Source of the DNA: Ruminococcaceae bacterium UBA5397
GTDB taxonomy: Bacteria > Bacillota > Clostridia > Oscillospirales > Acutalibacteraceae
Assembly: GCA_002411615.1 (NCBI GenBank)
Contig: DHOF01000108.1
Coordinates: 3,334 to 9,235 of the forward strand
DNA: 5,902 nt
Direction of reading: 5' to 3'
Shown here: in pieces, positions 1 through 5,902 of the stretch
How the letters are laid out: each line of letters begins with the position of its first letter
Numbering within the stretch: position 1 is the first letter of the stretch
Position numbers and translations under genes: made by a program
Notes under the pieces: generated by a model
What the model saw: only the letters and a program-made list of their open reading frames with translations
Database searches by the model: none
Told to the model about the DNA's origin: nothing

Positions 1-117
<117 letters not shown>

Positions 118-122
118 TAGAA

Positions 123-138
123 TTTAATTTCAATTAAA
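123..138. repeat. Short AT-only inverted repeat overlapping the hadA ribosome site
   Basis: TTTAATT (123-129) and AATTAAA (132-138) are perfect 7-bp arms around a 2-bp centre. The right arm shares its last three bases with the hadA Shine-Dalgarno sequence AAAGGAGGA (136-144), which sits 8 bases before the ATG. A two-base loop and A/U-only stem make a stable RNA hairpin unlikely, so any function would be as a DNA site. The gap is very AT-rich, and chance is a real explanation. Confidence 0.35.
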
Positions 139-152
139 GGAGGAAATTTATT

Positions 153-1361
153 ATGAGACCATTGGAAGGTGTAAAAGTGATAGAACTTTCCACGATGTTG
201 GCAGGCCCGATGACAAGCCGAATTTTGGCCGAATGGGGTGCAGATGTTATTAAAGTGGAATCTCCGAATGGTGATACATGGAGAAAACAGGCAGGTACTT
301 CCCTTTCTCCGTGCACAGAAGTGGCGAATCCCCATTTTGATGAGCAGAATATCAATAAACGTTTTGTATGCCTTAATATGCGTACGGAAGAGGGAATGAA
401 GGCTTTTCATAAACTTTTGTCAACAGCGGATGTATTTTTGACAAATTATCGTGTGCAGGCATTAAAGGGAATGGGGCTGACCTATGAGCAGCTGAAAGAC
501 CAGTATCCGGGATTGATCCATGCTTCCGTTCTTGGATATGGTTCAGAAGGCCCGGAAAAGGACCGCCCCGGTTATGACTATACTGCGTTTTGTTCCCGCA
601 GCGGATTCTTAGGCGATTTAGCACCTGCCGGAGGCCCCCCTCTGATGACAGTTGCTGGAGTCGGCGATCATAGTGTTGCAGTGGCACTTGCTGCTGGAAT
701 TTCTGCAGCACTTTACAAAAAATCAAAAACCGGAGCGGGCGAAAAAGTGGATGTCTCTTTGCTGCAGGCTGGCATTTTCATGCTGACAACAGGACTGCTG
801 AACGCATTTAACGGCAGGGTATTCCCACGAGATCATTATGACTGCAGTCATGCGACCAGTAATGCCTATAAATGTGCCGACGGCGAGTGGATTTATCTTG
901 CAGTCATAGATTATCGTCGTTTTCCGGAACTTTGTGAAGTAATCGAAAGACCGGAACTTGCAAAAGATCCGCGCTTTTCTACCATTACGAAATTTTACAC
1001 AAAAGAGAGCAGAAAAGATCTCACTACGATCTTTGATGAGACGTTTAAAAAGCATTCGGTCGAATATTGGCATAAGCTGCTGGACGAACATGATTTGCCA
1101 CATGAGCCTGTCCGTCATATGAAAGACGTACCTTATGATCCGCAAGTAGTTGCAAATCATTATACTTATTTCCATGAATATTCCGACGGCGTAAAGACCG
1201 TATTTACAAATGGCCCGGTGCATTTCAGTTCCATTGATCCGGCTCATATTCCTTGCAAAACTTCTGGGAAGATCGGCTGTGACACGGGTGAAGTCTTAAA
1301 AGAAAACGGATACACAGAAGAAGAAGTTAAGAAAATGCAGGAAGCCGGAGAAGTAATTTAA
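153..1361 (+). CDS. hadA: Class III (CaiB/BaiF) CoA-transferase, (R)-2-hydroxyacyl-CoA-forming type (HadA/FldA-like)
   Basis: 402 residues, the usual size for the family. It probably transfers CoA from the pathway's enoyl-CoA or acyl-CoA product to a free (R)-2-hydroxy acid, making the substrate for the dehydratase encoded just downstream; it acts in the cytoplasm. The N-terminus has the CaiB/BaiF signature LEGVKVIELSTMLAGPMTSR with AEWGADVIKVE at about 26-36. The catalytic aspartate, which forms a mixed anhydride/thioester in this family (Asp169 in formyl-CoA transferase), is most likely Asp172 in GVGDHSVAVALAAGI. The segment KTGAGEKVDVSLLQAG after it is also typical. Start: ATG 153 lies 9 bases after AGGAGG (138-143). 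The linkage to hadI-hadB-hadC is what separates it from carnitine, formyl or succinyl CoA-transferases of the same fold. The exact substrate (2-hydroxyisocaproate, phenyllactate, lactate or another) is not determined by sequence alone. Confidence 0.9.
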   Translation: MRPLEGVKVIELSTMLAGPMTSRILAEWGADVIKVESPNGDTWRKQAGTSLSPCTEVANPHFDEQNINKRFVCLNMRTEEGMKAFHKLLSTADVFLTNYRVQALKGMGLTYEQLKDQYPGLIHASVLGYGSEGPEKDRPGYDYTAFCSRSGFLGDLAPAGGPPLMTVAGVGDHSVAVALAAGISAALYKKSKTGAGEKVDVSLLQAGIFMLTTGLLNAFNGRVFPRDHYDCSHATSNAYKCADGEWIYLAVIDYRRFPELCEVIERPELAKDPRFSTITKFYTKESRKDLTTIFDETFKKHSVEYWHKLLDEHDLPHEPVRHMKDVPYDPQVVANHYTYFHEYSDGVKTVFTNGPVHFSSIDPAHIPCKTSGKIGCDTGEVLKENGYTEEEVKKMQEAGEVI

Positions 1362-1394
1362 CGAAGGCTTAACGAAAGGAGCCAGAATTTCCAC

Positions 1395-2183
1395 ATGTAT
1401 ACTTTTGGAATCGATATCGGCTCTACTTCCAGTAAAGCGGTTATTTTAAAAGATGGAAAAGAAATCATTGCGCATCAGGTGATCTCGCTGGGGACCGGAA
1501 CAATCGGGCCAAAGGAAGCAAAAGAACAAGTTTTTAAGGAAGCTTCCATTTCTCCGGAAGAGATCAGTTATACGATTGTTACCGGTTATGGCCGCATGAA
1601 ATGTGATTATGCAGATGAACAAATCAGTGAATTAAGCTGTCATGCAAAGGGAATTCATTATCTTTTGCCGACTGTCCGTACGGTGATTGACATCGGCGGA
1701 CAGGATGCCAAAGCACTGCGGATTGATGATAAGGGACGTCTCATACAGTTTCAAATGAATGATAAGTGTGCCGCCGGCACCGGCAGGTTTTTAGATGTGA
1801 TGGCGAAGATTCTGAATGTCGATATCAATGATCTTGGACCGCTGTCTGAAAAATCTAACCACCCAGCCAGCATTAGTAATACCTGTACCGTCTTTGCTGA
1901 ATCAGAAGTGATCTCGAAACTCTCTTCGGATATTCCACTGGAAGATATTGCTGCGGGAATTCATGAATCAGTTGCAAAGCGTGTTGCCGGAATGGCTTTG
2001 CGCATTGGAAAAACGCCAGATGTTGCCATGAGTGGCGGTGTTGCGTTAAATATCGGGGTTGTCCATGCAATGGAGCGTGAGATGGAGTGCCCCGTTTTAG
2101 TACACCCCCTGTGTCAGTCTGCCGGAGCTATTGGCGCCGCAATTTTGGCATGGGAAAAATTTACGAAGGAGAAGGTCAGGTAA
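1395..2183 (+). CDS. hadI: 2-hydroxyacyl-CoA dehydratase activator, ATP-dependent [4Fe-4S] electron-transfer protein (HadI/FldI/HgdC-like)
   Basis: 262 residues, normal for this component (archerase). The family is a homodimer holding one [4Fe-4S] cluster between the subunits; ATP hydrolysis drives a single low-potential electron from ferredoxin or flavodoxin onto the dehydratase. The sequence shows the ASKHA (actin/Hsp70-like) nucleotide fold: phosphate loop DIGSTSSK at 7-14, second motif DIGGQDAK at 99-106, and SGGVALN at 213-219. The two cluster cysteines are C125 in NDKCAAGTGRF and C164 in SNTCTVFAESEVI, the positions expected from HgdC. The only usable start is ATG 1395; its Shine-Dalgarno AGGAG (1377-1381) is 13 bases away, which is long. 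It begins 33 bp after hadA and ends 1 bp before the hadB start. It is a short single-cluster activator, not one of the much larger fused forms. Confidence 0.93.
   Translation: MYTFGIDIGSTSSKAVILKDGKEIIAHQVISLGTGTIGPKEAKEQVFKEASISPEEISYTIVTGYGRMKCDYADEQISELSCHAKGIHYLLPTVRTVIDIGGQDAKALRIDDKGRLIQFQMNDKCAAGTGRFLDVMAKILNVDINDLGPLSEKSNHPASISNTCTVFAESEVISKLSSDIPLEDIAAGIHESVAKRVAGMALRIGKTPDVAMSGGVALNIGVVHAMEREMECPVLVHPLCQSAGAIGAAILAWEKFTKEKVR
2165..2175 (+). promoter_or_regulatory. Ribosome binding site that fixes the hadB start
   Basis: GAAGGAGAAGG lies inside the last codons of hadI. Its AAGGAG core (2166-2171) is 13 bases, and the second AAGG (2172-2175) 9 bases, before ATG 2185. This favours ATG 2185 over an in-frame TTG at 2131, which has no such site and would overlap hadI by 53 bp. 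Confidence 0.7.
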
Positions 2184-2184
2184 T

Positions 2185-3483
2185 ATGATTGAAAATGGAA
2201 CGACTCAGGTGAATGCGGCGGCAGCTCCCGCCCAGAAGCCAAAACGTCCAAAACCAAAATCAATGCAGATGCTCAACGAGCAGACAACGGCGTTGTTTGA
2301 AAACGCTAGACTTGCAAAAGAGCGCGGGGAAAAGGTTGGATGGTCTGCTTCTATCTTTCCGCAGGAAATTGCAGAGACGCTGAGATTAAATGTTCTTTAT
2401 CCCGAAAACCATTCGGCCGGAATTGCTGCCCGCCATCAGGCGGATCCGTTTTTGCAGGAATGTGAAGGCCCTTTAGGATATTCCAATGATCTCTGTGCCT
2501 ATGCAAAGGTCAATCTTGCTTATGCTTCTGTTCTAAACAATGAGAGTGAAGTGGAACTTCCGGACGGTGGAAAAATGGTCAAACCGGATTTTCTGCTTTT
2601 GACAAATAATATCTGCAATCAGCTGACAAAGTGGTATGAAAATCTTGCCTATCAGATGAACATTCCGATTTTCTTTATTGATACTTGTTATAATCCCTGC
2701 GATTATGTGACTGAGACCCGTGTGCGTTATGTGCGTGCACAGATTGACCAGCTGATCAAGGATCTTTGTGCATTTACCGGAAAAACATGGGACGATAAGC
2801 ACTTTAAAGAAGTCATGAAGATTTCTCAAAGGAACAGTTATCTTTGGGAGCGTGCGAACAATCTCATGGATCATAAACCGGCGCCGCTGAGCGGATTTGA
2901 GCTTTTTAACTATATGTCTGCAATGGTTTGTAACCGAGGTAAGACCTCTTCTACAGCAGTTTTGGAGCAGCTCAATCAGGAAATTGAAGAACATATCAAG
3001 GAAGGAAACTCTACTTATCCTGTGAAGGAAGAGTACCGTATTTCTTGGGATGGAATTGCCTGCTGGCCGTATCTGCGTCATAATCTGCATACGCTCAAGC
3101 AGTATGGAATCAATATGGTTGCTTCCAGCTACGGAAAAGCATGGGCGATTGAATATGAAGATCTTGATGGAATGGCTCGGGCCTACTGTTTTGCTTCAAC
3201 AAACGGTGATAATGCAACGACTATGATTTCCCGCCGAATGGAAGCTCTTAAAAAATTTGATTGTGAAGGCACTATTTATCATGTGAACCGTAGCTGCAAG
3301 GTCATGGATTGTCAGATGATGGAAGTTCAGCGCCAGATTTCCGCACAGGCGGGAATCCCATTCACTTCTTTTGATGGAGATCAGGCAGATTATCGAAATT
3401 ATAGTGAGGCCCAATTTGAAACGCGCATTCAGGGGCTTGTGGAAGTTATGAAACAAAATAAGGAGGCAAAAATGAATGGCTGA
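2185..3483 (+). CDS. hadB: (R)-2-hydroxyacyl-CoA dehydratase alpha subunit, [4Fe-4S] protein (HadB/FldB-like)
   Basis: 432 residues from ATG 2185. With HadC it forms the heterodimer that dehydrates (R)-2-hydroxyacyl-CoA to 2-enoyl-CoA through a ketyl radical after one-electron activation by HadI. The family has one [4Fe-4S] cluster per subunit held by three cysteines; matching the HadB pattern gives C104 (SNDLCAYAK), C144 (NNICNQLTKW) and C371 (NRSCK). Other family blocks are GWSASIFPQEIAE (53-65), LNVLYPEN (68-75), PCDY (171-174), CWPYLRH (293-299), FDGDQADYRN (396-405) and AQFETRIQGLVEVM (409-422). The NNICNQ, CWPY and FDGDQAD segments resemble HadB of Clostridioides difficile closely, from memory, and argue against benzoyl-CoA reductase or glutaryl-type subunits. 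Residues 11-25 form an unusual Ala/Pro/Lys-rich tail before the conserved domain. Its start is 1 bp past the hadI stop, so translation is probably coupled. Confidence 0.92.
   Translation: MIENGTTQVNAAAAPAQKPKRPKPKSMQMLNEQTTALFENARLAKERGEKVGWSASIFPQEIAETLRLNVLYPENHSAGIAARHQADPFLQECEGPLGYSNDLCAYAKVNLAYASVLNNESEVELPDGGKMVKPDFLLLTNNICNQLTKWYENLAYQMNIPIFFIDTCYNPCDYVTETRVRYVRAQIDQLIKDLCAFTGKTWDDKHFKEVMKISQRNSYLWERANNLMDHKPAPLSGFELFNYMSAMVCNRGKTSSTAVLEQLNQEIEEHIKEGNSTYPVKEEYRISWDGIACWPYLRHNLHTLKQYGINMVASSYGKAWAIEYEDLDGMARAYCFASTNGDNATTMISRRMEALKKFDCEGTIYHVNRSCKVMDCQMMEVQRQISAQAGIPFTSFDGDQADYRNYSEAQFETRIQGLVEVMKQNKEAKMNG
3460..3466 (+). promoter_or_regulatory. Ribosome binding site of hadC, inside the hadB 3' end
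   Basis: AAGGAGG is 9 bases before ATG 3476, ideal spacing. A nearer ATG at 3472 is in the hadB frame and reaches TGA after three codons, so it cannot start hadC. The 8-bp overlap with hadB (3476-3483) suggests coupled translation, fitting a 1:1 heterodimer. Confidence 0.8.
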
Positions 3484-4603
3484 TTTAAAGAGCAATATTG
3501 CTTTCTTGCAGGAGGCTTGTAAGAATCCCCGCGCACGCCTTGATTATTATTTGAAGCAGGGAAAAAAAGTCGTTGGCTGTTTTCCGGTTTATACACCGGA
3601 AGAACTAATTCATGCTTCCGATATGATTCCGATGGGACTTTGGGGAGGCCAGACCCAATTAAAGCTGGCAAAGAGCTATCTGCCTCCGTTTGCCTGCCCA
3701 ATTATGCAGTCCAATATGGAGTTGGGGCTTTCCGGTGCCTATCAAGGACTTTCTGCAGTGATTATCCCGGTTTTGTGTGATACTTTTCGCTGCATGACGC
3801 AGAACTGGCGGTTTGGTGTTCCTTCTATTCCAATGATTCCAATTGTTTATCCGCAGAATCGGAAGTCTCCGGCCAGTGTCGATTATCTGATCAGTGAGTA
3901 TGAAAACGTATTGACAATGCTGACGACCATTACCGGAAAAATGATGAACGAAAAAGCGCTTGCAGAGACCATTGCAATTTATAATGAACATAATGCTGTG
4001 ATGCGTGAATTTGCAAAGGTTGCGAATGACCATTTGGATATTGTGACACCGCAGGTGCGCCATACAGTGATGAAGAGTGCTTTCTTCTATGAAAAGAGCG
4101 AGCATACTGCGATTGTCCGTGAGATTGTAGAAGAACTTAAAAAACTACCGGCCTATCCGTTTACCGGGAAAAAGGTGATTCTTACGGGCATCACCTGCGA
4201 ACCGGATGAACTGCTCAATATTTTTACGGAAAACCATATGGCAGTTGTCGGGGATGATCTGGCACAAGAAATGCGGCAGTATCGTACGGATACGCCGGAA
4301 AAAGGCGGCGGCGGACTCAAACGTCTTGCACTGCAGTGGAATAGCCGCCACGGTTGCAGCCTGATCTATGAAGAAGGGAAGCCGCGCGGCAAGATGCTGG
4401 TCAATCTTTGCAAGGAAAATGGGGCAGGGGGAGTCGTCACTTGCATGATGAAGTTCTGTGATCCTGAGGAATATGATCAGCCATATTTTGAGGCTGATTT
4501 AAGAGAAGCAGGGTATCCTTATCTGACGATCGAAATCGACCAGCAGAATACCAGCTATGAGCAGATTCGTACCAGAATCCAGACATTCAGCGAAATGATT
4601 TGA
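3476..4603 (+). CDS. hadC: (R)-2-hydroxyacyl-CoA dehydratase beta subunit, [4Fe-4S] protein (HadC/FldC-like)
   Basis: 375 residues, full length for HadC. It is the partner of HadB in the dehydratase heterodimer and carries the second [4Fe-4S] cluster. Family blocks in order: GCFPVYTPEELIHA (34-47), WGGQTQLKLAK (56-66), FACPIMQSN (72-80), CDTFRCMTQNW (101-111), YPQNRK (125-130), FSGKK-like FTGKKVILTGI (229-239), DDLAQEMRQYRTD (260-272), MMKFCDPEEYD (324-334) and EIDQQ with RTRIQTFSEM near the end. The three cluster cysteines expected from HadC are C74, C101 and C328. The Had-type blocks DDLAQE.RQ.RTD and KFCDPEEYD separate it from 2-hydroxyglutaryl-CoA dehydratase HgdB and from benzoyl-CoA reductase subunits, which share the fold. 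In the C. difficile had operon the acyl-CoA dehydrogenase and ETF genes follow directly; here the operon appears to stop after this gene. Confidence 0.92.
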   Translation: MADLKSNIAFLQEACKNPRARLDYYLKQGKKVVGCFPVYTPEELIHASDMIPMGLWGGQTQLKLAKSYLPPFACPIMQSNMELGLSGAYQGLSAVIIPVLCDTFRCMTQNWRFGVPSIPMIPIVYPQNRKSPASVDYLISEYENVLTMLTTITGKMMNEKALAETIAIYNEHNAVMREFAKVANDHLDIVTPQVRHTVMKSAFFYEKSEHTAIVREIVEELKKLPAYPFTGKKVILTGITCEPDELLNIFTENHMAVVGDDLAQEMRQYRTDTPEKGGGGLKRLALQWNSRHGCSLIYEEGKPRGKMLVNLCKENGAGGVVTCMMKFCDPEEYDQPYFEADLREAGYPYLTIEIDQQNTSYEQIRTRIQTFSEMI

Positions 4604-4610
4604 CAAAATT

Positions 4611-4624
4611 TCTTTTATAAAAGA
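4611..4624. repeat. Perfect 14-bp palindrome just after hadC
   Basis: TCTTTTATAAAAGA is its own reverse complement and begins 8 bp after the hadC stop. There is no loop, so it would act as a DNA site for a dimeric protein rather than as an RNA hairpin. It is A/T-rich and may be chance. Nothing in the window identifies a binding protein. Confidence 0.4.
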
Positions 4625-4631
4625 CAACAAG

Positions 4632-4681
4632 TTATCCGAATTTGGTAGTTTCTGTTAAAAAAAAATACCGGGTTCGGATAA
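4632..4681 (+). terminator. Long stem-loop downstream of hadC, possible terminator
   Basis: TTATCCGAATTTGGTA (4632-4647) pairs with TACCGGGTTCGGATAA (4666-4681): nine perfect pairs, three U-G pairs, then four perfect pairs, with an 18-base loop containing a run of nine A. The three mismatched columns are T against G, so they pair only in + strand RNA and become A/C mismatches in the opposite transcript. That supports an RNA role in the hadC transcript. The bases after the stem (TTGATGTTTTATG) are only moderately U-rich, so this is not a textbook intrinsic terminator. It might instead be a 3'-end stabiliser or an attenuating structure ahead of the regulator gene. Confidence 0.45.
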
Positions 4682-4707
4682 TTGATGTTTTATGAAAAAT
4701 AACTGAT

Positions 4708-4746
4708 TTAACTCTTTCATATGGCTCATTTTTATGATAAGATAAT
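4708..4746 (+). promoter_or_regulatory. Weak candidate housekeeping promoter for the regulator gene
   Basis: An AT-rich stretch holds several overlapping -10-like hexamers: TATGAT (4733-4738), TAAGAT preceded by an extended TGA (4735-4743), and GATAAT (4741-4746). The best -35-like match is TTAACT (4708-4713), 19 bp before TATGAT, which is longer than ideal. It sits 30-70 bp before the TTG start, the right place for a promoter, but the match is poor. Confidence 0.3.
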
Positions 4747-4763
4747 AACAAACTAAGCGCTCG

Positions 4764-4769
4764 GGAGGT
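4764..4769 (+). promoter_or_regulatory. Ribosome binding site that supports the TTG start of the regulator
   Basis: GGAGGT lies 8 bases before TTG 4778. An in-frame TAA at 4754-4756 blocks any start further upstream, and the first in-frame ATG (4892) would remove the first third of the PAS domain. Confidence 0.8.
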
Positions 4770-4777
4770 GGAATCAT

Positions 4778-5902
4778 TTGCAGGAATCTTTTTCATTTGG
4801 AAGCCTTTTTGAGCAGCTGTCACTGACCGAAGTATTGGACAATATTGATGCTGGAATTGCGATTTATGATTCTGTGGGCAATTTTATTTTTATGAATACC
4901 ATGATGGTAAACTGGAGAAATATTCCCAGACGAGAATATCTGAAGATGAATGTTCATGACTTTACAAAAGTGATCGATGTTTGCGTCTTTGACCTCGTCT
5001 GCCGGTATAAAAGAAGAGTTAGCCGCCTTCAGTATTATCAAGATTTTCAGAAAGTAGACGGAGCAACTCGCGTACGAATTGTAACGGGGACTCCGATCTT
5101 TGATGGACATGGAAATATTAAATATGTAGTTATGCTGATGCAGGATGTGCAGGATTTTGAGAATCTGCATCATACCCTTTGGGAACAGAATAAAATTTTA
5201 AATGATACGACTCTGAAGCCGAAAACAACCGAAAAGACTTGTATTGTCGCAAAAAGTTCGGAGTTTCAGCAGCTGCTTTCCGTTGCGGACAGTGTAGCAC
5301 CGCTGGATTCTACGGTTCTGCTGTATGGAGAGTCAGGCAGCGGCAAAGAAGTCATTGCACATTATATTCATGAACACAGTAAACGCAAGGATAAGCCATT
5401 GATTGCGGTAAACTGTGCGGCTTTCCCGGAAAATTTGATTGAAGCAGAGCTATTTGGCTATGAAAAAGGCAGTTTTACGGGAGCAAACCGAGAGGGAAAG
5501 ACCGGATTGGTGGAAGCGGCAGACGGTGGAACGCTTTTTCTGGACGAGATCAATTCTTTGCCGATGAGTATTCAGGGAAAAGTCCTTCGTATGATCGAAG
5601 AAAAGAGCATTCAAAGAATTGGAGCCATTAAATCCAAAAAAGTTGATTTTCGATTGATTGTTGCAACAAACGGGAACCTTGCAGAGATGGTGCATAACGG
5701 TACTTTTCGAGAGGATCTTTATTATCGAATCCATGTAATTCCGTTGATTATTCCGCCTGTTCGCAACAGAAAAGAAGATATTGTGCCGCTTTGCCTCCAT
5801 TTTCTTCATTATTTTTGTCAGAAATATAATTTGCAGAAAAGCTTTTCTGATAAAGTTTTGGAGGAAGTTTGTCAGTACCAATGGCCGGGGAATGTCCGTG
5901 AA
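4778..5902 (+). CDS. PAS-domain sigma-54-dependent transcriptional activator (enhancer-binding protein), 3' truncated
   Basis: 375 codons from TTG 4778 to the window edge with no stop. Residues about 16-128 look like a PAS sensor domain (VLDNIDAGIAIYDSVGNFIFMN at its start, then TPIFDGHGNIKYVVMLMQDV). There is a linker, then a sigma-54 AAA+ domain from about 158: Walker A GESGSGKE (184-191), sigma-54 contact loop GSFTGA (231-236), Walker B GTLFLDEI (251-258), sensor I near ATNGN (296-300), arginine-finger region FREDLYYR (310-317) and sensor II WPGNVRE (369-375). The C-terminal Fis-type DNA-binding helix-turn-helix must lie beyond the edge. The protein would use ATP to open promoters bound by sigma-54 RNA polymerase, with the PAS domain sensing a small ligand or redox state. 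Its position 174 bp after hadC suggests, but does not prove, that it controls this operon. The second residue of the GAFTGA loop is Ser instead of Ala; the key Thr is kept, so activity is expected. Confidence 0.93.
   Translation, partial: MQESFSFGSLFEQLSLTEVLDNIDAGIAIYDSVGNFIFMNTMMVNWRNIPRREYLKMNVHDFTKVIDVCVFDLVCRYKRRVSRLQYYQDFQKVDGATRVRIVTGTPIFDGHGNIKYVVMLMQDVQDFENLHHTLWEQNKILNDTTLKPKTTEKTCIVAKSSEFQQLLSVADSVAPLDSTVLLYGESGSGKEVIAHYIHEHSKRKDKPLIAVNCAAFPENLIEAELFGYEKGSFTGANREGKTGLVEAADGGTLFLDEINSLPMSIQGKVLRMIEEKSIQRIGAIKSKKVDFRLIVATNGNLAEMVHNGTFREDLYYRIHVIPLIIPPVRNRKEDIVPLCLHFLHYFCQKYNLQKSFSDKVLEEVCQYQWPGNVRE

Noticed and set aside
723..1247. Antisense open frame opposite hadA, about 174 codons
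   Set aside because: It is fully covered by a well-conserved enzyme gene, has no recognisable domain and no promoter; other antisense frames (2533-3090, 3659-4105, 5450-5881) were rejected for the same reason.
2131..2184. Longer hadB start at an in-frame TTG (2131)
   Set aside because: It would overlap hadI by 53 bp, has no ribosome site, and adds an Arg-rich segment that is just hadI read in another frame; ATG 2185 has a clear Shine-Dalgarno.
2185..4603. Benzoyl-CoA reductase or 2-hydroxyglutaryl-CoA dehydratase subunits instead of HadBC
   Set aside because: The fold is shared, but the NNICNQ, CWPY, FDGDQAD, DDLAQE and KFCDPEEYD blocks and the adjacent HadA-type CoA-transferase fit the Had/Fld group better; class I benzoyl-CoA reductase would also need two different activator-type subunits.
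4722..4737. TGGCTCATTTTTATGA before the regulator as a sigma-54 promoter
   Set aside because: The essential GC of the -12 element is TG here, so only the -24 half matches.
4632..5173. Minus-strand open frames across the intergenic gap and the start of the regulator (4632-4823 and 4820-5173)
   Set aside because: The proteins have no recognisable features, and the opposite strand encodes a clear PAS/AAA+ activator with a good ribosome site.
5462..5500. Ser in place of Ala in the GAFTGA loop as a sign of a defective sigma-54 activator
   Set aside because: The Thr and Phe that contact sigma-54 are intact, and as far as I recall GSFTGA occurs in working activators; the other ATPase motifs are complete.

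Overview
The window looks like chromosomal DNA from an anaerobic Firmicute of the class Clostridia. The protein types point that way: an oxygen-sensitive radical 2-hydroxyacyl-CoA dehydratase with its ATP-driven activator, and a PAS-type sigma-54 activator. Strong AGGAGG ribosome sites and moderately AT-rich DNA agree with this. I cannot name a genus; Oscillospiraceae-like or other amino-acid/lactate fermenters are plausible, but that is inference.

Layout, all on the + strand. Positions 1-117 hold the last 38 codons of a crotonase (enoyl-CoA hydratase family). A 35-bp gap with only a ribosome site leads to a class III CoA-transferase of the HadA/FldA type (153-1361). Then come the dehydratase activator HadI (1395-2183) and the two dehydratase subunits HadB (2185-3483) and HadC (3476-4603). 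All gaps are short (35, 33 and 1 bp) and hadB/hadC overlap by 8 bp, so this is almost certainly one transcript whose promoter lies upstream of the window. A 174-bp AT-rich intergenic region (4604-4777) contains a short palindrome, a long G-U-containing hairpin and a weak promoter-like stretch. Last is the start of a sigma-54-dependent transcriptional activator (4778 to the window edge), opening with a TTG codon and cut off just at the end of its AAA+ domain.

How the genes work together: HadA moves CoA onto an (R)-2-hydroxy acid. HadI, charged by reduced ferredoxin or flavodoxin and ATP, injects one high-energy electron into HadBC. HadBC then removes water through a ketyl radical, giving a (E)-2-enoyl-CoA. 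In the described leucine (had) and phenylalanine (fld) versions the enoyl-CoA is next reduced by an acyl-CoA dehydrogenase/ETF pair. Here the downstream neighbour is a regulator instead, and the upstream neighbour is a crotonase. The substrate (isocaproate-, aryl- or lactate-type) cannot be read from this window.

The enzymes belong to a known family. The points worth a second look are the gene context (crotonase in, acyl-CoA dehydrogenase/ETF absent on the downstream side), the linked sigma-54 regulator, the intergenic hairpin and a Lys/Pro/Ala-rich tail on HadB. I saw no RNA gene, CRISPR array, insertion sequence or other mobile element.
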